Assembly (NCBI RefSeq): GCF_001746295.1
Contig: NZ_MJAH01000001.1
Span: 1,035,188 to 1,099,187, forward strand
Direction of reading: 5' to 3'
DNA from: Streptomyces sp. LUP47B
GTDB lineage: Bacteria; Actinomycetota; Actinomycetes; Streptomycetales; Streptomycetaceae
Length of the DNA: 64,000 nucleotides
A program made the position numbers and the translations under genes. The notes beneath the pieces are model-generated. The model was not told the origin of the DNA. It worked only from the letters and a program-made list of their open reading frames with translations, and searched no databases. Position 1 is the first letter of the stretch. Each line of letters starts with the position of its first letter. Below, piece by piece: positions 22,754 to 31,059 of this stretch.

Positions 22754-23491
22754 TCACCCCAGGTGGGAGTCCAGCTCGCGCCGATGAGCGGCGACCCACT
22801 CCCACGCGGCCCGTACCTCGTCCACGGCCCCCTGCTCCCGCAGCCCGACCATGGCAGGCTCGCCTCGCAGCGCCCCGGCCTCGATCCCCCGCCGACACCG
22901 GTCCTGCCACCACAGCACCGTGTCCAGCAGCCGGTCCCGCCCGTCGAGGCCGTAGGCGTCGCAGACCAGCCGGATCCGGCGCGCGGCCTCCGCCACGTCG
23001 GTGACGGCCGGCCCCAGGTCCAGGTACTGCCAGCACACGTGGGCGACGTCGTGGATCCGGGCGCCGGGGGCGGCCAGGTCCCAGTCGATGAAGGCCGAAG
23101 GGCGCCATACGCCGTCCGCCACGGCGTACACGGTGTTCTTGGGCGCGAGGTCGTTGTGGCAGACGACATCCCGGTCGCCGGCCAGCGGCGTCCCGTGGGT
23201 CAGGTCGTGGAAGGCCCGGACCAGTCGGGCGACCTCCACGAGGGCTTCGTCGTCTCGGGCGGGGACGCGCTCGGGCAAGGTCACCGCGGCCCTTCCCTCG
23301 AGGTAGCCGAACGTCTCCCGGCCGTGTTCGTCGATGCCGAGGAACCGGGGCGCGCCCGGCCACCGGGCGCTCTCGAACAGTGCGAGCAACTCCCGTACGA
23401 ACGCCGACCGTTGTGACGGTGTGCGCCGCACGGTCTCTCCGACCCGGACGACCTCGTTGACCGCGCCACCGCCGAGCACCGACTCCTCCAC
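22754..23491 (-). CDS. Aminoglycoside phosphotransferase family protein
   Basis: A 245-residue small-molecule kinase of the APH/choline kinase fold. Kinase motifs are DVVCHNDLAPKNTVY (Brenner motif HxDxxxxN, about 125-139) and SAFIDWDLAAPGARIHDVAHV (the metal-binding DxD region, about 150-170). Targets range from antibiotics to small metabolites and cannot be told here. GTG 23491 is chosen because GGGAGG lies 6 bp upstream; longer versions would run across the divergent GNAT start. The two divergent start codons are only 28 bp apart. Confidence 0.82.
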   Translation of the reverse strand: MEESVLGGGAVNEVVRVGETVRRTPSQRSAFVRELLALFESARWPGAPRFLGIDEHGRETFGYLEGRAAVTLPERVPARDDEALVEVARLVRAFHDLTHGTPLAGDRDVVCHNDLAPKNTVYAVADGVWRPSAFIDWDLAAPGARIHDVAHVCWQYLDLGPAVTDVAEAARRIRLVCDAYGLDGRDRLLDTVLWWQDRCRRGIEAGALRGEPAMVGLREQGAVDEVRAAWEWVAAHRRELDSHLG

Positions 23492-23519
23492 CGACCGCCT
23501 CCCGGGGCAGGATCGACCC

Positions 23520-24071
23520 ATGGACACGAACAGGACCTTCACCCTCGTCCCGCCCGCACGTCTCGAAGGCTACGGCGTCCGGCTGCGCGAGTGGGCGGAC
23601 ACCGACCTCGCCGACCTGGTCGCGCTCTACGACGATCCGGAGATGGCCCGCTGGACGCCGGTGGCCTCGCCGTTCGACCTGGACGCCGGGCGCGCCTATC
23701 TCGCCGGGGCGCGGGAGGGACAGGCCGAAGGACGGAAGATCCAGTTGGCCGTCACCACGGACGGGCTCCTGCCCCGCGGGGAGGTGCTGCTGTTCCGCAG
23801 TGGTTCGGACGAACGTGACCTGGAGCTCGCCTACGGCATAGGGCCCGCCCACCGGGGCCAGGGCCTCGCCGGGCGGGCGGTGCGCCTCGCCGCCGAGTAT
23901 GCGGTCCGGGAGATCCGGCCCCGCCGGGTGGTGCTGTGCATCGACGCGGCCAACGCGGCGAGTGAGGCGGTCGCCCGGTCCTGTGCGTTCGAGCTCACGG
24001 ACGAGCCGCCGGTCAGGCGGGTGTCGCGCGGCCGGGAGATCGTCCTGCGCACGTGGCGCCTGCGTGCCTGA
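23520..24071 (+). CDS. GNAT family N-acetyltransferase (RimJ/RimL type)
   Basis: A 183-residue acetyltransferase. The acetyl-CoA binding signature is ELAYGIGPAHRGQGLAGRAVRLAAEYAV (about 102-129), where RGQGLAG is the Q/RxxGxG/A motif, followed by VVLCIDAANAASEAVARSCAFEL, as in RimJ/RimL-like proteins. Substrate may be a protein N-terminus or a small molecule. It starts at ATG 23520, very close to the divergent phosphotransferase, and is followed 43 bp later by the broken kinase gene. Confidence 0.85.
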   Translation: MDTNRTFTLVPPARLEGYGVRLREWADTDLADLVALYDDPEMARWTPVASPFDLDAGRAYLAGAREGQAEGRKIQLAVTTDGLLPRGEVLLFRSGSDERDLELAYGIGPAHRGQGLAGRAVRLAAEYAVREIRPRRVVLCIDAANAASEAVARSCAFELTDEPPVRRVSRGREIVLRTWRLRA

Positions 24072-24114
24072 AACACCGTGGCCCCGCGGGGACTTGGCGT
24101 GCCACGCTCGCCGT

Positions 24115-24659
24115 ATGGATCACGCGGAGGTACTGCTCATCGGAGGACGCGCCGGAGTCGGCAAGACGACCGTGGGCTGGGAGGTCTCGGCGCGGTTGCG
24201 GGCCGCTCGGGTCGCCCATGCGGTGATCGACGGCGATTTCATGGGGCAGGTGCATCCGGCGCCCGAGGCGATCCGCACCGGGCGGCCATCGCTGAGCGCA
24301 ACCTGACCGCGGTGTGGGGGAACTACGCCGAACTCGGCTACCGGCGTCTCGTCCACACCAACACCCTGAGCGTGCTGGAGGAGTCGACGGGCGTGTTCCG
24401 GCGGGCGATGGGCGACGGCGTCCGGATCGTAAGGGTCCTGCTCACCGCGAGCGACGAGACGACCGAGCGGCGGCTGACCGGGCGGGAGCTCGGCTCCGAG
24501 CTGGAGCAGGAGCTGCGGGGCAGTGCCCGCAAGGCACGGATGCTGGACGAGCGTGCGCCCGCCGGCACGCTGCGCGTGGTGACCGACGGGCGCACGGTGA
24601 TCGACATCGCGGCCGAGGTGACGGCCGCGACCGGGTGGGTCCCGGCGGGGCTCAGCTGA
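24115..24659 (+). pseudogene. P-loop kinase/ATPase, broken by a single-base frameshift
   Basis: The first frame starts MDHAEVLLIGGRAGVGKTTVG (Walker A) and runs to about 24270 as IDGDFMGQVHPAPE, then falls out of frame and stops at 24304-24306. The remainder continues in another frame as AIAERNLTAVWGNYAELGYRRLVHTNTLSV to the stop at 24659. Adding one base at about 24267-24270 would restore PEDDPHRAAIAERNL, which reads naturally. So this is a ~181-residue AAA/adenylylsulfate-kinase-like protein disrupted by a one-base deletion, or a sequencing error. It overlaps the convergent secreted-protein gene by 8 bp. Confidence 0.8.
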
Positions 24660-26097
24660 CGTTCAGTGCCGTGTCGTCGACGACGAACGACGTCTGGAGG
24701 GTGGAGCCCTCCGTGCCGGTGAACTTGAGGGTGACGGTCTGGCCGGCGTAGCCCGCCAGGCTGAAGCTGCGCTGGGTGTAGCCGGAGGCCGCGTTGAGGT
24801 TCGAGTACGTGGCCAGGGTGCTCAGCACCGTGCCCGAGCTGTTCAGGACCTGCACCTTGAGGGTGTCGTAGGCGGTGCTGGTGCTGGTCTCGGCGGTGTC
24901 GACGTGCAGATAGAAGCTGAGCGTGGCCGTGGTGCACGAGGCCGGGACGGTCACCGACTGGGAGAGGGTGTCGGTGTGCGCGGAGCCGTAGCCGGCGAGC
25001 CAGGCGTAGTAGGAGCCGGTGCGGGCGGACTCGTCGCCGGAGTTGGTGATCACGCCGCTGGTGGCACTCCAGGTGCTGCTGCCGGACTCGAAGCCGTTGT
25101 TGCCGAGGAGCTGGGCGGACGTGCAGCCGGCACCGCCGCCGCCGTCATCGCCGCCGCCGCTGCTGCTGCTGCCACCGGCCAGCCATTCCGTGGCGTTCAG
25201 GGCGAGGGCCGCGTTGGTGGCGCCGGAGTCGTTCCAGCCGTCGTAGAGGGTGTTGCCGGACTGGCCGGTGCCGTCGTCGATGGGTGAGCTGTCGCCCCAG
25301 AAGGCGACGCGGCCGCTGCCGAAGGTGCTGGTCGCGAAGAAGGCCCCGGTGTTGCCCGAGTAACCGGTGCGGTAGAGCAGGCCCTTGACGGCGGAGTTGT
25401 CGGCGGGCTTGAGGGTGGCCGTGGTGCCGCTGGCTATCAGGCTCTTGGTCACGGTGCCGAAGGAGCCGTGCAGAACGGGGTTGCTGCTGTCGCTGATGGC
25501 GCTCGGGTAGTCCGAGCTGATGCTCAGCGAGTCGATGGAGAAGCCGAAGGGGTCGGTCGAGTCGACGCTGTTGTTGGTCATCAGGTCGTTGAGGATCTCG
25601 ACCGCGTCCTCGCCGTCGTTGTTGCGGTCGGCGCCGGTGTGGTCGGAGATCATGAAGAGGCCGCCGCCGTTCTTCACGAAGGTCATGATCGCCGTCTTCT
25701 CGGCGGTGGTGAAGAGCGTGTTGGGCTCGGGCAGGACCAGGGTGTCGAAGTTCGACAGGTCGGTGGCCGCGGAGCCGCCGTAAGTGAGGGCGCTCGTCGC
25801 GGTCTTGAGGCTGTAGTCGCCGGTCTTCTGGAGGGCGACGCCCCAGGAGGAGAGGGCACCGGTCCAGTCGGTCTCGGCGGAGGGCGAGGAGTCCTCGCTC
25901 AGCGGGTCGGGCTGACTGCTGGAGATGATCCAGTCCGCGTTGCCGGCCGTCTCGGCGTGGGCGTTGTCGAAGAGGATCCGGTGCGGGGTGGCAGCGGCGG
26001 CGGGGGTGGCGGCCTGCACGGCGACACCTGCGGCGACAAGGCTGAATCCGGCGAGGACCGCGCCGAGTCTGTGGCGGGGAACGGTAAGTCCGAGCAT
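24652..26097 (-). CDS. Secreted protein with DUF4350/GATase-like and C-terminal beta-sandwich domains
   Basis: A 481-residue exported protein. The signal peptide is about 1-36 ([25 protein letters not shown]). Residues about 40-315 resemble the glutamine-amidotransferase-like fold of DUF4350/ThuA-like secreted proteins: [46 protein letters not shown] and [12 protein letters not shown] Gly/Ser/Asp linker (about 320-338) leads to a C-terminal domain with [20 protein letters not shown] and [25 protein letters not shown], a jelly-roll module also found on Streptomyces secreted peptidases. Function unknown; extracellular substrate binding is likely. It has its own ~230-bp upstream region. Confidence 0.85.
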   Translation of the reverse strand: MLGLTVPRHRLGAVLAGFSLVAAGVAVQAATPAAAATPHRILFDNAHAETAGNADWIISSSQPDPLSEDSSPSAETDWTGALSSWGVALQKTGDYSLKTATSALTYGGSAATDLSNFDTLVLPEPNTLFTTAEKTAIMTFVKNGGGLFMISDHTGADRNNDGEDAVEILNDLMTNNSVDSTDPFGFSIDSLSISSDYPSAISDSSNPVLHGSFGTVTKSLIASGTTATLKPADNSAVKGLLYRTGYSGNTGAFFATSTFGSGRVAFWGDSSPIDDGTGQSGNTLYDGWNDSGATNAALALNATEWLAGGSSSSGGGDDGGGGAGCTSAQLLGNNGFESGSSTWSATSGVITNSGDESARTGSYYAWLAGYGSAHTDTLSQSVTVPASCTTATLSFYLHVDTAETSTSTAYDTLKVQVLNSSGTVLSTLATYSNLNAASGYTQRSFSLAGYAGQTVTLKFTGTEGSTLQTSFVVDDTALNVS

Positions 26098-26328
26098 CCG
26101 GCATACCTCCGTGAGGAGTTGGGGAAGGGTGATGCAGGGAAGGGACTACGCGCATAGATACCTGATCAATTTGAACGGTACATGACACCAAGGGGGCTGA
26201 ACAGAATCGTCCGGTCCTCCCGGCCAGGATTGACCGGGTGTTGACCGGCGGTTGGGACGGAGCCGGACTGAGGCCGCCCCCAGCGGGCATCCGGACTGCA
26301 GCGGGGCTCATCGGAAAAGGGGGCGGAG

Positions 26329-26592
26329 ATGGAAGTCGACGGCATCATCAGTGCCATCGTGATCGGCATAGTCATCGGTGTCCTGGGCCGGCTTGTGGTT
26401 CCGGGCCGTCAGCGCATCGGGATCCTGTGGACCATCGCGGTCGGCATCGTGGCCGCGCTGATCGGCTCGGCGATCGCCGGGGCCTTCGACGTGGCCGACA
26501 CCAAGGGCGTCGACTGGGTGGAGTGGCTCATCCAGATCGGCCTCGCCGCGATCGGCGTGGCGGCGCTGGACCGGTCGAAGGCGCGCCGCTGA
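26329..26592 (+). CDS. GlsB/YeaQ/YmgE family stress response membrane protein
   Basis: An 87-residue protein with three predicted membrane spans (about 4-22, 31-50, 63-80). The family motif is IIVGxLGxLV-like: GIVIGVLGRLVVPGRQRIGILWTIAVGIVAALIGSAIAG. These are small, abundant membrane proteins induced in envelope and stationary-phase stress; biochemical role unknown. G-rich ribosome site directly before the ATG. Followed by a strong hairpin at 26609-26687. Confidence 0.9.
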   Translation: MEVDGIISAIVIGIVIGVLGRLVVPGRQRIGILWTIAVGIVAALIGSAIAGAFDVADTKGVDWVEWLIQIGLAAIGVAALDRSKARR

Positions 26593-26608
26593 GGGTCGTA
26601 CGGGACAA

Positions 26609-26687
26609 GGCATCAGCCCAGCACGTGAGAGAACGCGGCGCGTCGGAGTCTCCGGCGCGCCGCGCGTGTGCCCTGAGGGCTGGTGCC
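26609..26687 (+). terminator. Large two-part hairpin after the GlsB-like gene
   Basis: GGCATCAGCCC (26609-26619) pairs with GGGCTGGTGCC (26677-26687), and inside it CGCGGCGCGTCGGAG (26634-26648) pairs with CTCCGGCGCGCCGCG (26650-26664). Both arms contain one U-G pair in plus-strand RNA. It begins 17 bp after the stop codon and fits a factor-independent terminator or 3' protective structure. Confidence 0.7.
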
Positions 26688-26808
26688 TCGAGTGTGAGTG
26701 GTCAGACGAGTGTGGGGCTCCGACGAGTGGGAGTGCCCCCGCCGGCAAATCCCGTTGCGCCCGCCGGAGTGCGACGGCAGGCTTCAACCTCCTGCCGCCC
26801 CTCCTCCC

Positions 26809-27705
26809 GTGACGGAGCCTCGCTTGCCCTTCCACATCACTCCGCTCGCCGACCCCGAACCCTCCGCCTCAAGCCGTCGTCTGGCGTGGCTGGCCTCCGG
26901 GGACGACGGGGTCCCGCTCGGGTCCGCCTTCCTGCGGCTGTTCACGAAAGAGGGCCAAGAGCACCTCGCCGAACTGCAACTCGCCGTGCACGGCGCCGAG
27001 CGGCGCCAAGGCGTCGGAAGCGGGCTGCTGAAGGCCGCCGTGGGCGCCGCGAAGGCGGAACGGCGGCGGTCGGTGATCGCGCAGGCCGTACAGGGCTCCC
27101 CCGCCGATCTGTTCCTGGCCGCGCGGGGATTCCGGCAGGTCCTGGCGCTCACGTACGCCCGGCTCCCGCTGGCCGACGTCGACCGTGCCGCGATCGACGC
27201 ACTCGTCGAACTGCCGCACCCCGGTTACCGGTTGACCGAGTGGGAGGGCACCGTGCCGGACGCTCTGGCGCGGTCCTTCGCCGACTCGCGGCGGGCGATG
27301 GACGACATGCCGATGGAGGGCACGGACTTCGGCAAGGTCGTCTGGGACGTGGAGCGCGTGGTCGCGGCCGCGGAGGCGATCGCGCGACGCGGCGAGCTGC
27401 TGCACACCGTCGCCGTCGTGGACGCGACGGACGGCAGCGTGGTCGGCTTCTCCGAACTGGTCGTGGCGGGTGACGGGTCGGCGGAGGGCCAGCACTACGG
27501 CACCGCCGTGCTGCCCGAGCACCGCGGGAAGGGACTCGCCCGCTGGATGAAGGCCGCGGCCGTCCGCCACGCCCTCGAACGGCACCCTCGACTGTCCGGG
27601 CTGTGCACCGACACCGCGGAGAGCAACAAGCCGATGCTCGCCGTCAACGACTCACTCGGATACCTGCCGACGCACAAGTCCGTGGAGTACCAGCTCGATC
27701 TGTGA
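26809..27705 (+). CDS. Tandem GNAT acetyltransferase
   Basis: A 298-residue protein with two GNAT domains. The first (about 5-150) contains ELQLAVHGAERRQGVGSGLLKAAVGAAKAE, a Q/RxxGxG acetyl-CoA loop. The second (about 160-298) contains GQHYGTAVLPEHRGKGLARWMKAAAVRHALERHP and ends in NDSLGYLPTHKSVEYQLDL. Tandem GNATs of this type, such as mycothiol synthase-like proteins, acetylate small molecules; substrate unknown. The start is uncertain: GTG 26809 is given, while TTG 26824 has GGAG 6 bp upstream and is a good alternative. Confidence 0.82.
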   Translation: MTEPRLPFHITPLADPEPSASSRRLAWLASGDDGVPLGSAFLRLFTKEGQEHLAELQLAVHGAERRQGVGSGLLKAAVGAAKAERRRSVIAQAVQGSPADLFLAARGFRQVLALTYARLPLADVDRAAIDALVELPHPGYRLTEWEGTVPDALARSFADSRRAMDDMPMEGTDFGKVVWDVERVVAAAEAIARRGELLHTVAVVDATDGSVVGFSELVVAGDGSAEGQHYGTAVLPEHRGKGLARWMKAAAVRHALERHPRLSGLCTDTAESNKPMLAVNDSLGYLPTHKSVEYQLDL

Positions 27706-27869
27706 TCACCGGGCCGTCGCGGCCCACAGTGCGGCCGGGGCGAGGTACCGGAAACAGAGCATCGTCGTCGCCGGAGCGAGCGCACACGACATACCGGTGC
27801 GACGGACCGGGCGGGCCCGGATGTGGCATCCCTGCCGCCGGGCTCTACGGCTGTCCCGGCCGCCGGGTA

Positions 27870-28646
27870 CTACGGCTGGTACACGTGCGGCTGCGTGATC
27901 GTCAGCGGCGCGAAGCCGAGGCGCTCCAGGATCGGCCGGCTCGTGGCCATGGCGTCGACCTGGAGGTAGCGGTATCCACGCTCCACGGCGGCGCGGGCCC
28001 GGTGCGCCACCAGGGCGCGGTAGATCCCGCGACCGCGCCAGCTCTCGACGGTGCCGCCGCCCCACAGGCCGGCGAAGCGGGTGCCGGGCACGAGCTCCAT
28101 ACGGGCCGCGCTGACCGGCTCGTCCCCGGCGAGCGCGACGACGGCGACCACCGTATCGGGGTCGTCCTGGAGCCGGGCGAGCAGTTGGTGCCGCAGCCGG
28201 GAGCTGTCGGTGCCGAAGGCCTTCTCGTGCACGTCCGCCACGAGGTCGACGCCCGCCCGGTCGGTGACCGGAAGGAAACGGATCCCCTCGGGCGGTTCGA
28301 CGTCCAGGGTGAGGTCGGCGACCTCGGCGATCATCAGCGTCTCCTCGGGCTCGGCGGTGAACCCGGCCGCCCTGAGGCGCTGCCCGAGGTCGAACGGCAG
28401 GTCGTGACCGTACAGCTTCCACTCGAACTCACGGCCGAGCCCGGTGTAGTACGCGATCTGCTCGGCGATCGCCTTGTCGGCGCTCGACTCGTCCAGGTCG
28501 GACCAGACGACGCCGTTCCAGCCGTGCTCGGCGGCGACCTGGCGGACCACCCCGCCGACCCGCTCGACACGGGCACCGGGACCGTCCGGCTGGGCGCCTT
28601 CGCGCATGTCCCGGTCGAAGAGGGCGAGTACCGCAACATGATCCAT
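27870..28646 (-). CDS. GNAT family N-acetyltransferase
   Basis: A 258-residue acetyltransferase. The N-terminal half (1-110) is variable: MDHVAVLALFDRDMREGA starts a family of Streptomyces GNATs. The C-terminal GNAT core (about 115-258) has VAVVALAGDEPVSAARMELVPGTRFAGLWGGGTVESWRGRGIYRALVAHRARAAVERGY, with R-G-R-G-I-Y as the acetyl-CoA loop, then LQVDAMATSRPILERLGF. Substrate unknown. It converges with the tandem GNAT gene across 164 bp that hold no recognised gene, and lies 41 bp downstream of the MerR gene on the same strand. Confidence 0.85.
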   Translation of the reverse strand: MDHVAVLALFDRDMREGAQPDGPGARVERVGGVVRQVAAEHGWNGVVWSDLDESSADKAIAEQIAYYTGLGREFEWKLYGHDLPFDLGQRLRAAGFTAEPEETLMIAEVADLTLDVEPPEGIRFLPVTDRAGVDLVADVHEKAFGTDSSRLRHQLLARLQDDPDTVVAVVALAGDEPVSAARMELVPGTRFAGLWGGGTVESWRGRGIYRALVAHRARAAVERGYRYLQVDAMATSRPILERLGFAPLTITQPHVYQP

Positions 28647-28687
28647 GGGCCCACTTCATCACCCGGACGCCTCCGCGGCAATGGCGA

Positions 28688-29065
28688 TTACGGCCGCCCG
28701 GCCTCCGCGCGCACCGCCGCCAGGTAGGCGCTGAGCCGGTCACGGTTGCGGGCCAGACAGTCGATCCGGGCCTGGATGCGATCGACGTGGTCCTCCAGGA
28801 GGGCCGCGGTCCGGGGTGTCAGGTGTTCGGGCGGCAACAGGATCTCCTCCGGCCCCGAAAGGTACGGCAGGATCGCGCGGATCATCTCCGTGGTCAGGCC
28901 CGAGTCGAGCAGCCCGCGGATCTGCTGGACGTCCCGGACCGCCGCCTCTGCGAAGGTGCGGTAGCCGTTGTCGGTGCGCTCGGGGTGCAGCAGGCCCTGC
29001 TCCTCGTAGTAGCGCAGCAGCCGGGTGGGGACTCCGGTACGGCGGGCCAGTTCGCCGATCCTCAT
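28688..29065 (-). CDS. MerR family transcriptional regulator
   Basis: A 125-residue MerR regulator. The winged helix (about 1-70) begins MRIGELARRTGVPTRLLRYYEEQGLLHPERTDNGYRTF. The dimerising coiled coil (about 75-118) reads LLEDHVDRIQARIDCLARNRDRLSAYL. There is no C-terminal metal-binding Cys cluster or GyrI-like domain, so the effector is not a classical metal. ATG 29065 has GGGAG 6 bp upstream; the preceding GTG is also in frame. It is divergent from an MFS transporter, with a perfect operator dyad in between, so transporter induction by a drug-like ligand is likely. Confidence 0.92.
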   Translation of the reverse strand: MRIGELARRTGVPTRLLRYYEEQGLLHPERTDNGYRTFAEAAVRDVQQIRGLLDSGLTTEMIRAILPYLSGPEEILLPPEHLTPRTAALLEDHVDRIQARIDCLARNRDRLSAYLAAVRAEAGRP

Positions 29066-29089
29066 CACGTACTCCCGGGGTCGCCCTTG

Positions 29090-29109
29090 CCTTCACACTG
29101 ATGTGAAGG
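29090..29109. promoter_or_regulatory. MerR operator in the MFS promoter
   Basis: CCTTCACA-CTGA-TGTGAAGG is a perfect inverted repeat of 8-bp arms. It lies 15 bp upstream of the MFS ATG and 24 bp upstream of the merR start, and a -35-like TTGCCT (29087-29092) overlaps its left end. A dyad between -35 and -10 is the classic MerR layout; the -10 is not clear. Confidence 0.7.
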
Positions 29110-29124
29110 TCCGAGCATGGTCGC

Positions 29125-30321
29125 ATGTCCACCACCTGCCCGGCCAAGGGCACCGCTCCGCCCGCGTCCGCCCCGCTTCCGTGGTCCGGGCTCCTCGCCC
29201 TGTCGACGGCCGCCTTAACCGCTGTGCTGACCGAGCTGCTGCCTGCGGGCCTGCTGCCCCGCATGGCCCCGGATCTGGGCGTCTCCGAGGCCCGGATCGG
29301 TTTCCTCGTCACCGGGTACGCGCTCGCGTCCTTCGCCGCCGCGATCCCGCTCACGGCTCTGCTGCGCGGGCTGCCGCGCCGGCCGGTGCTGGTCGGGGCG
29401 CTGCTCGGCTTCGCGGTGAGCAACGCGGTGGTGGCGGTGTCCTCGTCGTACGCCCTCACCTTCGGGGCGCGGCTGGTGGCCGGGGGCATGGGCGGAACGC
29501 TGTGGGCGATGCTTGCCGGGTACGCGGCACGGATGGTGCCGGCCGAGCGGCGCGGCCGGGCGATCGCGATCGTCCTCGCCGGGATCACCCTCGCCCTGGC
29601 CCTGGGCGTCCCGGCCGGGACCGCGCTGGCCGGGACGGTGGGCTGGCGCACGGCGTTCGGGCTGCTGTCCGGGATAGCGGTGCTGCTGATGGTCTGGGTG
29701 CGGTGGCGGGTGCCCACTTTCCCGGGCGAGACGCCGCACGCGCGCGTGCCGCTCGCCCGGGTCGCCGCGCTGCCGGGCATCCCGGCCGTCCTGTCCGTCA
29801 CGCTGTTCCTGCTGGTGGGACACCAGGTGATGTACACGTACGTCGCCCCGTTCGCGGCGCATGCCGGTTTCGGCCGTACGGGACTGGTGCTGCTGGTGTT
29901 CGGGGCGGCGACGGTGGTGGGGATCTGGATCACCGGGGTGCTGGTGGACCGGCATCCGCGGCCGACGCTCGTGGGCGCGCTGTCGCTGTGCGCGACCGTG
30001 ATGCTCGCGCTGGGGCTCGTCGCCGGGGTTCCTGGTGTGCTGCTGATCTCGGTCGCCCTGTGGGGCGTCGCCTTCGGGGGTGCGCCGACGCTGATCCAGA
30101 CTGCGCTGATCGACGCGTCGGGTCCGGAGAGGGCGGACGTGGCGACGTCGTTGCAGACCACGGTGTACAACGCCGGGATCGCGGTGGGTTCACTGACCGG
30201 GGGCCTCGTACTGGACGGCTGGGGCGCCGGGGCGCTGCCGTGGACCGCGTTGCCGTTGGTCGCGGTGGCCCTCGGGGTGGTCACCGTGGCCCGAAACGCG
30301 TTCCCGGCGACGCGGCGATGA
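29125..30321 (+). CDS. MFS transporter (drug exporter-like), with TTA codon
   Basis: A 398-residue major facilitator transporter with about twelve membrane spans. It has the short DHA1-type look: LSTAALTAVLTELLPAGLLPRMAPDLGVSEARIGFLVTGYALASFAAAIPLTALLRGLPRRPVL (spans 1-2 and the motif A loop) and GPERADVATSLQTTVYNAGIAVGSLTGGLVLDGWG late. It probably exports a small hydrophobic compound or sugar. Codon 31 (29215-29217) is TTA, the leucine codon read by the bldA tRNA, so translation may be developmentally delayed. Controlled by the divergent MerR. Confidence 0.9.
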   Translation: MSTTCPAKGTAPPASAPLPWSGLLALSTAALTAVLTELLPAGLLPRMAPDLGVSEARIGFLVTGYALASFAAAIPLTALLRGLPRRPVLVGALLGFAVSNAVVAVSSSYALTFGARLVAGGMGGTLWAMLAGYAARMVPAERRGRAIAIVLAGITLALALGVPAGTALAGTVGWRTAFGLLSGIAVLLMVWVRWRVPTFPGETPHARVPLARVAALPGIPAVLSVTLFLLVGHQVMYTYVAPFAAHAGFGRTGLVLLVFGAATVVGIWITGVLVDRHPRPTLVGALSLCATVMLALGLVAGVPGVLLISVALWGVAFGGAPTLIQTALIDASGPERADVATSLQTTVYNAGIAVGSLTGGLVLDGWGAGALPWTALPLVAVALGVVTVARNAFPATRR

Positions 30322-30357
30322 CCTTAGGCTCGTGGCCAGGAGGGCCGCATTCCACGG

Positions 30358-30408
30358 TCGTGAAGGACACAGAGTCGTGAAGGGCACCGAGTCGTGAAGG
30401 ACACCGAA
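30358..30408 (+). repeat. Three tandem 17-bp repeats carrying overlapping GTG starts
   Basis: TCGTGAAGGACACAGAG, TCGTGAAGGGCACCGAG and TCGTGAAGGACACCGAA follow each other at 30358, 30375 and 30392. Each contains a GTG start (30360, 30377, 30394). The first two open six-codon frames that end in TGA overlapping the next GTG as GTGA. Only the third continues into the deaminase. AGGAGG at 30338-30343 is the nearest strong ribosome site. Confidence 0.85.
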
Positions 30409-30867
30409 CTGCCGTATCTGCGCCGCTGCGTCGAGCTGGCCGCCGAGGCGCTGGAGGCCGGGGACGAACCGTTCGGCTCGGTCCTGGTGAGCGCCGACGG
30501 AGAGATCCTCGCGGAGGACCACAACCGCGTGGCGTCAGGCGACCGCACCCGCCATCCCGAGTTCGAGCTGGCCCGCTGGGCGGCGGCGCACATGACGCCC
30601 GAGGAGCGGGCGGCGGCCACCGTGTACACCTCCGGCGAGCACTGTCCGATGTGTGCCGCCGCGCACGCCTGGGTGGGCCTCGGACGCATCGTGTACGTCG
30701 CCTCGTCCGAACAACTGGCCCAGTGGCTCACCGAGTTGGGCGTCCCGGCACCACCGGTACGGACGCTGCCGGTCAACGAGGTCGCACCCGGCGTGGTCGT
30801 GGAGGGGCCGGTGCCCGAGCTGACGGAGCGTGTGCGGCAGTTGCACAGCCGGTTCCATCGGAGCTGA
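30394..30867 (+). CDS. Nucleoside/cytidine deaminase family zinc enzyme
   Basis: A 157-residue deaminase of the CMP/dCMP-guanine deaminase fold. Zinc and catalytic residues are H54-P-E56 (RTRHPEFELARW) and C84/C87 in SGEHCPMCAAAHAW. It probably deaminates guanine, cytidine or a related base. GTG 30394 is the only one of three tandem GTGs that opens the full frame; see the repeat at 30358. AGGAGG lies upstream of the first of them, so ribosomes may reach this start by repeated termination-reinitiation. It follows the MFS gene by 72 bp on the same strand. Confidence 0.88.
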   Translation: MKDTELPYLRRCVELAAEALEAGDEPFGSVLVSADGEILAEDHNRVASGDRTRHPEFELARWAAAHMTPEERAAATVYTSGEHCPMCAAAHAWVGLGRIVYVASSEQLAQWLTELGVPAPPVRTLPVNEVAPGVVVEGPVPELTERVRQLHSRFHRS

Positions 30868-31059
30868 CACCCGCTCTCCCGGGATGCAGCTCCGGTCGAC
30901 GCCGCGGGGCAAGCGGGACAGGGGCAGCGACCGCCGGCTCATGGGCATCGTGCGGGCACAGAGTAGGGCACCACCCGTGATCGCGCTCTCCCGGAGGCGC
31001 CCCGTCGAAGGGCCGCTTATCGTGATCGAGGGCGCCGATGGGCGTCCTTGGAGGCATGG

